NCBI GenBank assembly: GCA_014695325.1
Contig: JACJNZ010000088.1
Span: forward strand, 1-64,000
Source: Cyanobacteria bacterium FACHB-502
GTDB lineage: Bacteria > Cyanobacteriota > Cyanobacteriia > Elainellales > Elainellaceae
Direction: 5' to 3'
Length of the DNA stretch: 64,000 bases
Positions within the stretch are counted from its first letter, which is position 1, and each line of letters opens with the position of its first letter. This document shows positions 35,302 through 45,440 of this stretch, piece after piece. The notes below the pieces were generated by a model. The model had not been told where the DNA came from. It searched no databases and saw only the letters and a list, made by a program, of their open reading frames with translations. Position numbers and translations under genes: made by a program.

Positions 35302-35421
35302 CCTCCTCAAGCGTGGATCTCAAGCCTCTACTTCCAATCCACAGGCAACTAGGGGGTGGAAGCAAGCGTAGAAGAAAAAACGCCAGAAACCCCACGTTCT
35401 ATAGCGTAGGTGTAGTTCATA
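35282..35421 (+). mobile_element. tnpB 3' relic, inverted relative to that at 27.7 kb
   Basis: WELGTDLLKRGSQASTSNPQ and ATRGWKQA match the C-terminal tail of the minus-strand relic at 27690-27835, with two stops and several changes. The two copies share about 135 bp and face each other, 7.6 kb apart, around the par region. The copy ends at TGTAGTTCAT (35411-35420), exactly at the SWIM gene's stop codon; the same TAGTTCA ends the intact element at about 26580. Confidence 0.8.
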
Positions 35422-36277
35422 GCTGCCCCTTGTTTCTAACCTGTTCGTACAGGGCTTCCATCGCTTCAATAAAGGAATTATCGCGAGTCCAGAAGGCAGG
35501 AAAATCTCCCTGTTTCTTGACAGGAATTCCCGGTACTAAAGCTTCAGGTCGGGAATTGGCTACCCCATAGGAGGAACTGCCTTGAATGGTTTGGGGCAGA
35601 CGTTTTGCACCGTGCCAAAAATCACGCAGGCTCTGGTTCTCGCTCAAAGGCTCAGTTGTGAGATGGGTGTAGTACGAAGTAACGGCTACGGGGGGGCGTT
35701 TCTGCAACTGAAGCTCAGCAGAGAGTGCCTGCCCCAAAGGAGATTTTGCCAGTTCCTGATGCAGGTTTTCACGAGATAAGCCACGCAGCTCAAACAGCAA
35801 AAACGGATCGCGATCAAGTTCAGCTGCAACCAGGTAATGCACCCCTGCAATATGTTTACAGGGATTGCTGTAGTCGGGGCAGGAGCAGTCTGATTGAAAG
35901 TCTTTGCGACTGTGAGGCAGTAAGTTTAATCCTAACTGAGCAAATGAATCTTCGATATTATCAGGAATCTCGTTCAGCAAAAGACGAGAAATCAGGCTGG
36001 CTTTGGAGGCGATCAGGGCAATGACAGCTGCCCACTTTGCAGCACTGATGGGCTGGAATTCAATTGTTGTGGTGTATAGCGGTTCTTTGTAAACGCCAAA
36101 GTAAGGATTGACTGAACCTCTCACCCGAGCTGTGACAATGCCATCTTTAATTTCAAAACTTTTGACTTTGCCGCCACTGGCATAGGAGCGTCCTCGGCTC
36201 AACCGCCCTGAATCAGTAAACTGCTCCAGCGCAGCGATAAATTTCTGTCCCCACCAGCTCCGACTAAATTGACTCAT
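35417..36277 (-). CDS. SWIM zinc-finger protein
   Basis: 286 residues. SWIM motif CSCPDYSNPCKHIAG (CxCx-n-CxH) near residue 130 with SRSWWGQKFIAALE opening and an RGRSYASGGKV basic patch. The SWIM finger binds DNA or protein. Encoded 29 bp after the SNF2 gene with its own GAGGAGATG ribosome-binding site. Its stop TGA is provided by the tnpB relic (ATGAACTAC), so the native C-terminus may have been trimmed by a few residues. SWIM+SNF2 pairs are a recognised bacterial arrangement (family knowledge), role probably in chromatin-like remodelling or repair. Confidence 0.9.
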   Translation of the reverse strand: MSQFSRSWWGQKFIAALEQFTDSGRLSRGRSYASGGKVKSFEIKDGIVTARVRGSVNPYFGVYKEPLYTTTIEFQPISAAKWAAVIALIASKASLISRLLLNEIPDNIEDSFAQLGLNLLPHSRKDFQSDCSCPDYSNPCKHIAGVHYLVAAELDRDPFLLFELRGLSRENLHQELAKSPLGQALSAELQLQKRPPVAVTSYYTHLTTEPLSENQSLRDFWHGAKRLPQTIQGSSSYGVANSRPEALVPGIPVKKQGDFPAFWTRDNSFIEAMEALYEQVRNKGQL

Positions 36278-36306
36278 GGCTCATCTCCTCTAGATGCAAA
36301 GCGAAT

Positions 36307-39672
<3,366 letters not shown>

Positions 39673-39750
39673 AGCAACTCGCTCTGCATAATAATGCTCA
39701 CCTTTCAGGGTATCAAGAGATCCAAAGTATAAGCGTTATTGTCTGCATCC

Positions 39751-40629
39751 CTAATTTTGATAAGCAAGCTTTGCCAAAACAACTCCAGCAAAAACAATCA
39801 GCAGTCCACCCAGAACTTTCTCAAGTGTCAGCATCTCACCTAGAAATGCCGTTCCGATCACCACTGTCACGATCGGTTCCAGGTTGGAGAGAATCGACGC
39901 ATTGACGCTGCCAATCAGTTTGATGCCCTGAAACAACAATCCGATTGCAAAAGCAGCACACACAATTCCAATGCAAGCCACCGCCCACCAACCCGAAATA
40001 TTAGTAGGAAAAGTGAACCCCTGAACAACTCCAGCAACACCATAGACCCTGGCTGCGGCTGCACTCATAATCGCAACTGAGGGCACTGCCTGTTCCTGAG
40101 CTAAAATCTTTTCGCCAATCACTACATAAGCGGCATAAACGATCGCTGCTGCCAGGGCGAGCAGGATACCTACAACCGCTCCAGAACTTGCCTGCTCGAT
40201 TGTAGGACCAATTGTTAGATACGACCCTATCAGGGCAAGCATGAGAGCCACAGCTTCGTCAGATCTAATCGGTCTGCCTCTCAGCAGGGAGAAACAGACC
40301 ACAAAAACAGGATAAAGATACACCAGGAGCGTCGCCAAACTGCCGCTGATTAACGTTAAGCTTGAAAAAAAGCAAAAAGACTGTAGAACAAACCCCACAC
40401 TTCCCAGCCCAATCAGCCAAACCAAATTTCTCCCTATTGGGAACGACTGTCGCTGCACTAGAGCCAGAGCACTAAGACACAGAGAAGCAATTCCAAATCT
40501 AAAAAATAAGAGCGTTTTAGGGTCAATGCCAGAGCGATACGTAATTTGAGAAAACAACGGAATCGTCCCAAAACAAATTGCTGAGACAACGACACAAACT
40601 ACTCCTGCTAAAAGCGTTTTTCGATTCAT
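39751..40629 (-). CDS. EamA/DMT-family transporter
   Basis: 292 residues from ATG 40629; a TTG two codons upstream is unlikely. Ten hydrophobic helices in two EamA halves; SGIDPKTLLFFRFGIASLCL in half one and LGNLEPIVTVVIGTAFLGE-type (here SNLEPIVTVVIGTAFLGEML) in half two are the family signatures. Inner-membrane drug/metabolite exporter of unknown substrate. Tail to head with the SNF2 gene, 78 bp apart, but opposite direction of neither: both are minus strand, SNF2 downstream. Confidence 0.92.
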   Translation of the reverse strand: MNRKTLLAGVVCVVVSAICFGTIPLFSQITYRSGIDPKTLLFFRFGIASLCLSALALVQRQSFPIGRNLVWLIGLGSVGFVLQSFCFFSSLTLISGSLATLLVYLYPVFVVCFSLLRGRPIRSDEAVALMLALIGSYLTIGPTIEQASSGAVVGILLALAAAIVYAAYVVIGEKILAQEQAVPSVAIMSAAAARVYGVAGVVQGFTFPTNISGWWAVACIGIVCAAFAIGLLFQGIKLIGSVNASILSNLEPIVTVVIGTAFLGEMLTLEKVLGGLLIVFAGVVLAKLAYQN

Positions 40630-40785
40630 GAACAAAGGGTGATGTCATTTAACACAAATACGGTTGAACGACTCAAGTGGTTTAATTCAATCACTTATGG
40701 TTTAGCGAAGCTGGAAGCTAATATAGACAGCTTCTCATCCTGCAAAAACTAAAACCGGGAAAATGGCAGGCTTCTCAAACAATAG

Positions 40786-41073
40786 CTACGCATCCCCATC
40801 AGGTTCCTCAAAATCGCACTCAACTAGATGCGATCGCTCCTGCTGTCTCTGCATCAGCTCATCCAAAATCTTAAGCTGCTGTTCTAGTTCAACGATCGCA
40901 TCTCTGCAGGCAATTCGTCGCTTCCAGTCCTGGTGTCGCGCACTGCCCTTCCTCCCCAAGGAGATGGCTTCCTGCTTTCCGCCACTTGGTCTTTCACAAG
41001 GCGAGCATAGTGACAGGGTTTCCCGTGTGAGGTCGTGGAAACAACGCTCAGAAAATAGAGAGTTGGAGCTACA
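40786..41073 (-). CDS. Possible small protein (no clear start)
   Basis: An open minus-strand frame ends ERPSGGKQEAISLGRKG, SARHQDWKRRIACRDAIVEL, EQQLKILDELMQRQQERSHL, VECDFEEPDGDA. The composition is protein-like with a coiled-coil segment, but there is no ATG; TTG at 40959 would give 57 residues and no ribosome-binding site is seen. Could be a decayed gene. No family recognised. Confidence 0.3.
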   Translation of the reverse strand, partial: CSSNSLFSERCFHDLTRETLSLCSPCERPSGGKQEAISLGRKGSARHQDWKRRIACRDAIVELEQQLKILDELMQRQQERSHLVECDFEEPDGDA

Positions 41074-41146
41074 TTACCGCTTTTGCGAATCGCATTGATG
41101 AAGTTTAGTAGACGCTATTTTTTGGCTTGCAGGTGTAGGCTAAACA

Positions 41147-41464
41147 TTTTTGCAAGGTTGCACTCTCTACCTTACAAAAAATCTGATTATAACTGCTCCA
41201 TCAACTCCTGAAACGGAGAAGGTCGATGAAGTGGAGCGGCTGCTAGGTCAAATTCATGATGATGGAGGATGTTCTGCGGAATCCAGCACAAGGAGCGATC
41301 GCCGCTTTCAGGTTATCGAGGTTCTAGATTTCGTCGTACTTCGTTCCGCTCCAGAGAAGCAGCAGATCGATACTGTCATCAGCGTTTCCTCTGCCGTTGT
41401 TCCAGCATCAAATCGCTCACTATGTCAGAATTTGTAAGGTTAGAGTGAGAACCTTACAAATTCT
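41147..41464. repeat. Two related hairpin dyads 270 bp apart
   Basis: GAATTTGTAAGGTT at 41429-41442 pairs perfectly with AACCTTACAAATTC at 41451-41464 (8-nt loop). TTTTTGCAAGGT at 41147-41158 pairs with ACCTTACAAAAA at 41169-41180 (one mismatch, 10-nt loop). Both share TTGYAAGGT...ACCTTACAA, so they are copies of one site: operators, or ends of a small non-autonomous element covering 41147-41464. No convincing gene is seen in 41074-41706. Confidence 0.6.
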
Positions 41465-41701
41465 TCTTGAGGAACAATCAACCCAACACTTTCCAAAAAA
41501 AGCTTCAGTCATTCACAAAGCACCGCTACCGCTACGGGCAAGGGACAGCAAAATGCTCTACCCAGTAGAGCAAATCTTGTAGCAGTGAATAGTTTACCAA
41601 TCGCCTCAAAGTCAATTCTGCAAACACCAGGGCTAAAGGGTATCAACCTATTGGATCTCAGCCAGGTTCGAGAAGTCGCGTAACCGTCTTCTGGTCATTC
41701 A

Positions 41702-41738
41702 TTGCGCTACCCTATGAGTGCCAAGGGTAGTAGCGCAA
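41702..41738 (-). terminator. Hairpin at a stop codon (possible terminator)
   Basis: TTGCGCTA at 41702-41709 pairs with TAGCGCAA at 41731-41738, extended by CCCT/AGGG with a 3-base bulge. It spans the last codons and stop of the 41707 gene. No T-run follows on the minus strand, so intrinsic termination is uncertain. Confidence 0.3.
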
Positions 41739-42165
41739 CCGCGACCTCATGAGTTTGAGCCAGGTAGCTGAAAAGCTCGATTGCATTCTGGCGATCAGTT
41801 GCTTTAACAGGCTGACGGTAGAGGCGTTCCAGTCCGTTCTTAATTTGTAAGAGTCCCGTCTTGTGAGACAGCACCGCCTCTAGAATCTGATCACGGTAGG
41901 CAATGCCAAAGGGAGTGTCCGGGCGGTGCAGGTACAGCACCAAATCGGTGTTTTCTAAAGACTTCAGCATACTGGCTGCTTCCATCGCAACGCAGGCACG
42001 TTCCCAGGTGGCACGACAGCGAAGATCGGCTTTTCCGTCCAGCTTGCCGTACTGTCGAATATCTTTGCGAAACTGATCCGGCGCGGGGTCTGTCCCATCC
42101 ACTCCGTTGAGAACTCCCCACAGATCTGCGGCTTCCTGCTTCAGTTGCTTCAACGTCGGTCTCAT
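41707..42165 (-). CDS. Unknown protein, tandem paralogue 1
   Basis: 152 residues from ATG 42165 (MRPTLKQLKQEAADLWGVLN), chosen because it aligns with the paralogue's start; an ATG at 42177 also exists. Shares with 42228-42677: T-x-L+QLK-EA at the start, PDQFRKDIRQYG, W-RAC, LLK..EN.D.V..L..PDT, ILEAVL, NGLERLYRQPV and a hydrophobic end (ALLPLALIG). All-helical, no signal, no known motif. Role unknown. Immediately downstream of the paralogue (62 bp), likely co-transcribed. Confidence 0.75.
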   Translation of the reverse strand: MRPTLKQLKQEAADLWGVLNGVDGTDPAPDQFRKDIRQYGKLDGKADLRCRATWERACVAMEAASMLKSLENTDLVLYLHRPDTPFGIAYRDQILEAVLSHKTGLLQIKNGLERLYRQPVKATDRQNAIELFSYLAQTHEVAVALLPLALIG

Positions 42166-42227
42166 CGCTTTATCCACCAGGGAAAGAAGTTTGGCGATCA
42201 GGCAGATACCCTAATCACAGACCTGCT

Positions 42228-42677
42228 TTACCCCGCAATTGCTAACGGCGGCAGGGCAATATCAATCTGCTGCACCTGAGCAATCCGGTTCAGGAACTCC
42301 ACGGCTACACCCATGTCGCTGGATCGTACAGGCTGGTAGTAGAGCCGTTCCAGTCCGTTGCGAACCTGAGCTAATCCAGACGGGTACTGAAGAATAGCCT
42401 CTAACACTTCCGTATTGTAGGCTTTAGCGATCTCAGTATCGGGGTTGAGCAGATGGCGCACCATGTCTCGATTCTCCATTCCCTTCAGCAACCAAAGGGC
42501 TTCAAGCTGGATGCAGGCACGAAGCCAAACCTCTTTTCGGCGCAGATCCTGACCATTTCCATAGCGACGAATATCTGCCTTGAACTGACCTGGTGTGGGA
42601 GTTGCACCATCCTGCAGATTGAGCGTTTCCCAGGAGGAATAAGCTTCTTCTTTTAACTGCCGAAGTTTAATCGTCAT
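42228..42677 (-). CDS. Unknown protein, tandem paralogue 2
   Basis: 149 residues, MTIKLRQLKEEAYSSWETLN. Blocks PGQFKADIRRYG, WLRACIQLEALWLLKGMEN, LNPDTEIAKAY, LERLYYQPVRSSD and IDIALPPLAIAG match the gene downstream (about 35-40% identity by eye), so they arose by duplication. Strong ribosome-binding site AGGAGGAAGTC. Starts 10 bp after the 42687 gene ends. Function unknown. Confidence 0.78.
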   Translation of the reverse strand: MTIKLRQLKEEAYSSWETLNLQDGATPTPGQFKADIRRYGNGQDLRRKEVWLRACIQLEALWLLKGMENRDMVRHLLNPDTEIAKAYNTEVLEAILQYPSGLAQVRNGLERLYYQPVRSSDMGVAVEFLNRIAQVQQIDIALPPLAIAG

Positions 42678-42686
42678 GACTTCCTC

Positions 42687-43094
42687 CTACCAGGGAAATA
42701 GTTTGCGGGCAATCTTAGCCCCTTTATTGGCGCTGTCCAGAATTTGCTTATGCCCCTGTGCATCGTCCCGCTGCATCTGATATCGTGCTGCCACATCCCC
42801 AACGATTAAGGCACTCTGAGCTTCTTCCGGCAGCGATGCTCGATCGTTTGGAACGCCACCCGTCTCCGCATAGAGGTCAGCCGGATCGCAGTCCAACACA
42901 TTCCGGGTCACGATCGCGTTCACCTGGGCATGAGTCTTTCCAGTACCCCCGCGCTGCTTAACTTCCGACTGTAATTCCTGCTGCACGGTTGCGCCATCCA
43001 CCCGATGATAGGGTGTGAGTGCTTGCCCCTCTCCAAACAGGTCAAGCTGCGTCTGATCCTTGGGTTGTTGTTTGTATCGATCGAGCCAGCCCAT
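42687..43094 (-). CDS. Unknown protein, DinD/BRO-tail-like
   Basis: 135 residues: MGWLDRYKQQPKDQTQLDLF, then AHTQ/HAQVNAIVTRNVLDCD PADLYAETGGVPNDRASLPEEAQ SALIVGDVAARYQM QRDDAQGH, ending GAKIARKLFPW. The VNxxVTxxVLxxxPxxLxxExG segment resembles the C-terminal part of DNA-damage-inducible and BRO/antirepressor-type proteins; weak inference. First gene of a three-gene minus-strand unit with the two paralogues. Confidence 0.6.
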   Translation of the reverse strand: MGWLDRYKQQPKDQTQLDLFGEGQALTPYHRVDGATVQQELQSEVKQRGGTGKTHAQVNAIVTRNVLDCDPADLYAETGGVPNDRASLPEEAQSALIVGDVAARYQMQRDDAQGHKQILDSANKGAKIARKLFPW

Positions 43095-43133
43095 AGAATT
43101 ATATTTTCTCTACTAGCTATATGATATTGCGGT

Positions 43134-43508
43134 TTGCCGGGTCCGGAACATCTGTTTTGGTCCATCAAGCAGCGACTTGCCCAACTCAATCTCTCTGAAG
43201 CGCAAGCTCGCTCTATGCCCCTGCTCACTGTGCTGGAACAGTCTTTTGAGCAGCAGACACGACAAAGGCAGAAACGACAAAGCAAAACCCAAAAGCTGCC
43301 CCAGGTAGGCAGCAAGCGGCACAGTATTTCACTCTCAGCCGCTGGTTGGGAAGGATTGGCAACGCTAGCTCTGGGCGTTCATAGAAGCGATGCAGAAACA
43401 ATCGAACTGTTGGGGAATCATGCTGCCCAATTGCAGCAACCCCTTGCTGATTGGCTGAAGAAACCGGAGGAATCCATCGTGCGGCAAATTCTTGCAAGTC
43501 CGCCTTGA
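43134..43508 (+). CDS. Hypothetical protein, possible DNA-binding
   Basis: 124 residues from TTG 43134; ATG 43215 would give 97. A basic middle (QQTRQRQKRQSKTQKLP) precedes KRHSISLSAAGWEGLATLAL and GVHRSDAETIELLGNH, a layout similar to ribbon-helix-helix proteins (short strand then two helices). Divergent from 43094, convergent with the DsbA-like gene. It is the only plus-strand gene between 40.6 and 56.1 kb. Confidence 0.5.
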   Translation: MPGPEHLFWSIKQRLAQLNLSEAQARSMPLLTVLEQSFEQQTRQRQKRQSKTQKLPQVGSKRHSISLSAAGWEGLATLALGVHRSDAETIELLGNHAAQLQQPLADWLKKPEESIVRQILASPP

Positions 43509-43559
43509 TCCCGTCCCAATCCAGACCATCTTCAGTCAGAAGCACAGCAAGCGATCGAT

Positions 43560-43581
43560 GCTACCTAATGTAATAGGCAGC
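43560..43581. terminator. Hairpin between convergent genes
   Basis: GCTACCTA and TAGGCAGC pair (one G-T) around a 6-nt loop, centred between the ends of 43134-43508 (plus) and 43584 (minus). Position suits a bidirectional terminator; no T-run on either side. Confidence 0.3.
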
Positions 43582-43583
43582 GT

Positions 43584-44351
43584 CTAATCCAGGGAACTAT
43601 CAATCACCTGCTCGATCGTGATGAGGTCAGCGCCTGTAACCGGAACGACGCTTGATGGTGTGACGACAAGAAAAGACGGCGTTCCGGTAATTCCCAGTTC
43701 ACCTGCCTGAACCACATTTGCATCGATCGCTTGCTGTGCTGCGATCGAATTTCGGTCGCGCTCCCATCGGCGCAAGTTCAGCCCAAGCCGCTGCGCTACT
43801 CTTGGATAGCGATCGTCCGCTAAGGGTTCACCTGAAGCAAAAAGCTCGTCATAAAACTCCCAAAACTTCCCCTGCTGTCCGGCTGCCCAGGCAGCGCGAG
43901 CGGCAGGCAATGCCTGGTCATGCAGACCGATCAGGGGCAGATGCTTGAAGACAAACCCGACCTGGGGGTGACGCTGAAGCAGTGCTGCAATGGGCTGGTA
44001 TGCCTGAACGCAAAAAGGGCATTCAAAGTCGGCAAATTCAATCAGCATAACCGGAGCCGCAGGATTGCCCCGCACCGGAGAATTGCCCACAAAGGCAGAA
44101 AGATTCTGTCGCACTTGCTCAAGAGCTTGTGCCTTTGCCTCGGCTTCATCGGCAAGCTGCTGGTCACGGTAGGCAGTCAGGGACTCCAAAACAACGTCTG
44201 GATGTCGCCTCACAATCTCCAGAACAGCTTGTTCTGTAGGAGTCATTTTGACAGGTTCAATTGCCCAGGTCGGCAGCGGCAGAAGGACAACCCAGATCAA
44301 CGCGATCAACGCTGTCCCTGAAAGGAATCTCAATGCCTGTCGTGACTTCAT
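43584..44351 (-). CDS. DsbA-type thiol oxidoreductase, exported
   Basis: 255 residues. Signal peptide to about residue 30 (LPLPTWA). A helical stretch (about 35-88) is followed by a thioredoxin fold: PVMLIEFADFECPFCVQAYQ with CPFC active site near 113, and cis-Pro loop GITGTPSFLVV near 223. Family members (BdbD/DsbA-like, DSBA_oxidoreductase, PF01323/PF13462) introduce or shuffle disulfides in exported proteins. Its start overlaps the upstream gene's stop (ATGA), and the products just upstream contain cysteine pairs, so it likely matures transfer-apparatus proteins (inference). Confidence 0.92.
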   Translation of the reverse strand: MKSRQALRFLSGTALIALIWVVLLPLPTWAIEPVKMTPTEQAVLEIVRRHPDVVLESLTAYRDQQLADEAEAKAQALEQVRQNLSAFVGNSPVRGNPAAPVMLIEFADFECPFCVQAYQPIAALLQRHPQVGFVFKHLPLIGLHDQALPAARAAWAAGQQGKFWEFYDELFASGEPLADDRYPRVAQRLGLNLRRWERDRNSIAAQQAIDANVVQAGELGITGTPSFLVVTPSSVVPVTGADLITIEQVIDSSLD

Positions 44352-44989
44352 TGCGCTCCTCTCTGATTCGCATTACCGTTATCGATCGCTGAATTTGCCA
44401 TCCTCACCAGTGAGGCGCGATCGCCTAACTTGATCCCAACACTGTAGCGATAGCTGTTTTCGTCCCACACAACCTGAGCATCGGTGCAGTTCGTCGCGCA
44501 CCGCCAAGGCAGAAACGTTCCTGTCCTTCCATTGGCAAGTGTTACCTGTGTGATAGATTCCTCGGAGCGACGATCGGGGTAAAGATAATCTGACTCTGTA
44601 TAGCTGTCCTGTGCTGATTTCGTGGGCTGGACTTCGCCCGTTACGGTTCCTAAACGACAGGCATTGCTGCCATTACAGTCTTTGCTGTAGCCCAGCACCA
44701 CGGCATAGCTGCCGGACTCTACAGAGTCTACGGTCGCATAAACCGGAAGCAATTCAGACGATTGCCGCTGCCCACGACTGGGGATGTAGGTCGGTAGCCG
44801 TAAGGGAACCTGGGCACGTCCTAGCTGAGACAGCACAGGTTGGAAAATGGTGGTCGCGTTGGCAATCGGTGGGGCAGTTTGGGAAGGCTGATCCGCATTA
44901 ACGCCACGTAGCCACCAACTGCCCCCCGCAATCAGGAACAGTGCCCCAATCAGCGCGATTAAAATCCACTTGAGATTAAAGCGTCTCAT
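44348..44989 (-). CDS. Membrane-anchored protein, Cys pairs, unknown
   Basis: 213 residues. One N-terminal TM (about 8-28), then a Pro/Thr linker and a globular extracytoplasmic part. Two Cys pairs, DCNGSNACRLG and RCATNCTD, look disulfide-bonded. Closing SLVRMANSAI. No family recognised. Coupled by ATGA to the DsbA-like gene, which supports a disulfide-dependent role. Confidence 0.7.
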   Translation of the reverse strand: MRRFNLKWILIALIGALFLIAGGSWWLRGVNADQPSQTAPPIANATTIFQPVLSQLGRAQVPLRLPTYIPSRGQRQSSELLPVYATVDSVESGSYAVVLGYSKDCNGSNACRLGTVTGEVQPTKSAQDSYTESDYLYPDRRSEESITQVTLANGRTGTFLPWRCATNCTDAQVVWDENSYRYSVGIKLGDRASLVRMANSAIDNGNANQRGAQ

Positions 44990-45004
44990 GCTCAGGATTC
45001 CTCG

Positions 45005-45397
45005 TTATTCTGCCAGGAGCGATCGCGCTGTAGCATCGTCAGGCACACCCAACTGCCGCAGGGTTGAGACATCCATTGCGCCCCCGCCAAGCTGCACGAT
45101 TGCCCATTGGTTGTTGGCACGACGCAGCAGGGCTTGTCCGCCTGCGTGTCCTTGAAGCCAGTGAGCCAGTGCATAGTTACCCACTACTTTCACTGACCAA
45201 ACACTTGCCTGAGCAGTCCCTCCATCTTTCTCCAGGTAATTCACAACAATCTGGGAAATTTGATCCTGGCTGCTTGCTTGAGCAATTGTTATTGATGGAG
45301 CTGGAACAGTTTGCGCCACAGTTGAAAGGTTGGGCACAACGGTCACAATCAATGCTCCTGTCACAACCCAAATCATCAAGCTCAAAATTCGTCGCAT
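45005..45397 (-). CDS. Small secreted protein, unknown
   Basis: 130 residues with a signal peptide (cleavage near VAQ or IAQA). Mature part AHWLQGHAGGQALLRRANNQ, WAIVQLGGGAMDVSTLRQLG, VPDDATARSLL resembles the 'copper uptake/GLGxAL' type small periplasmic proteins of cyanobacteria, as it has a repeating stress-like VPxxxAxxL end. Ribosome-binding site AGGAG before the ATG. In the minus-strand cluster. Confidence 0.65.
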   Translation of the reverse strand: MRRILSLMIWVVTGALIVTVVPNLSTVAQTVPAPSITIAQASSQDQISQIVVNYLEKDGGTAQASVWSVKVVGNYALAHWLQGHAGGQALLRRANNQWAIVQLGGGAMDVSTLRQLGVPDDATARSLLAE

Positions 45398-45440
45398 TGC
45401 AGTTCTCCTACGGTAGTTCTATAAGATTAGTTTTGAACGC

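Noticed and set aside
41150-41437. 95-codon plus-strand frame.
   Set aside because: Begins and ends within the hairpin dyads; no start signal or protein-like composition.
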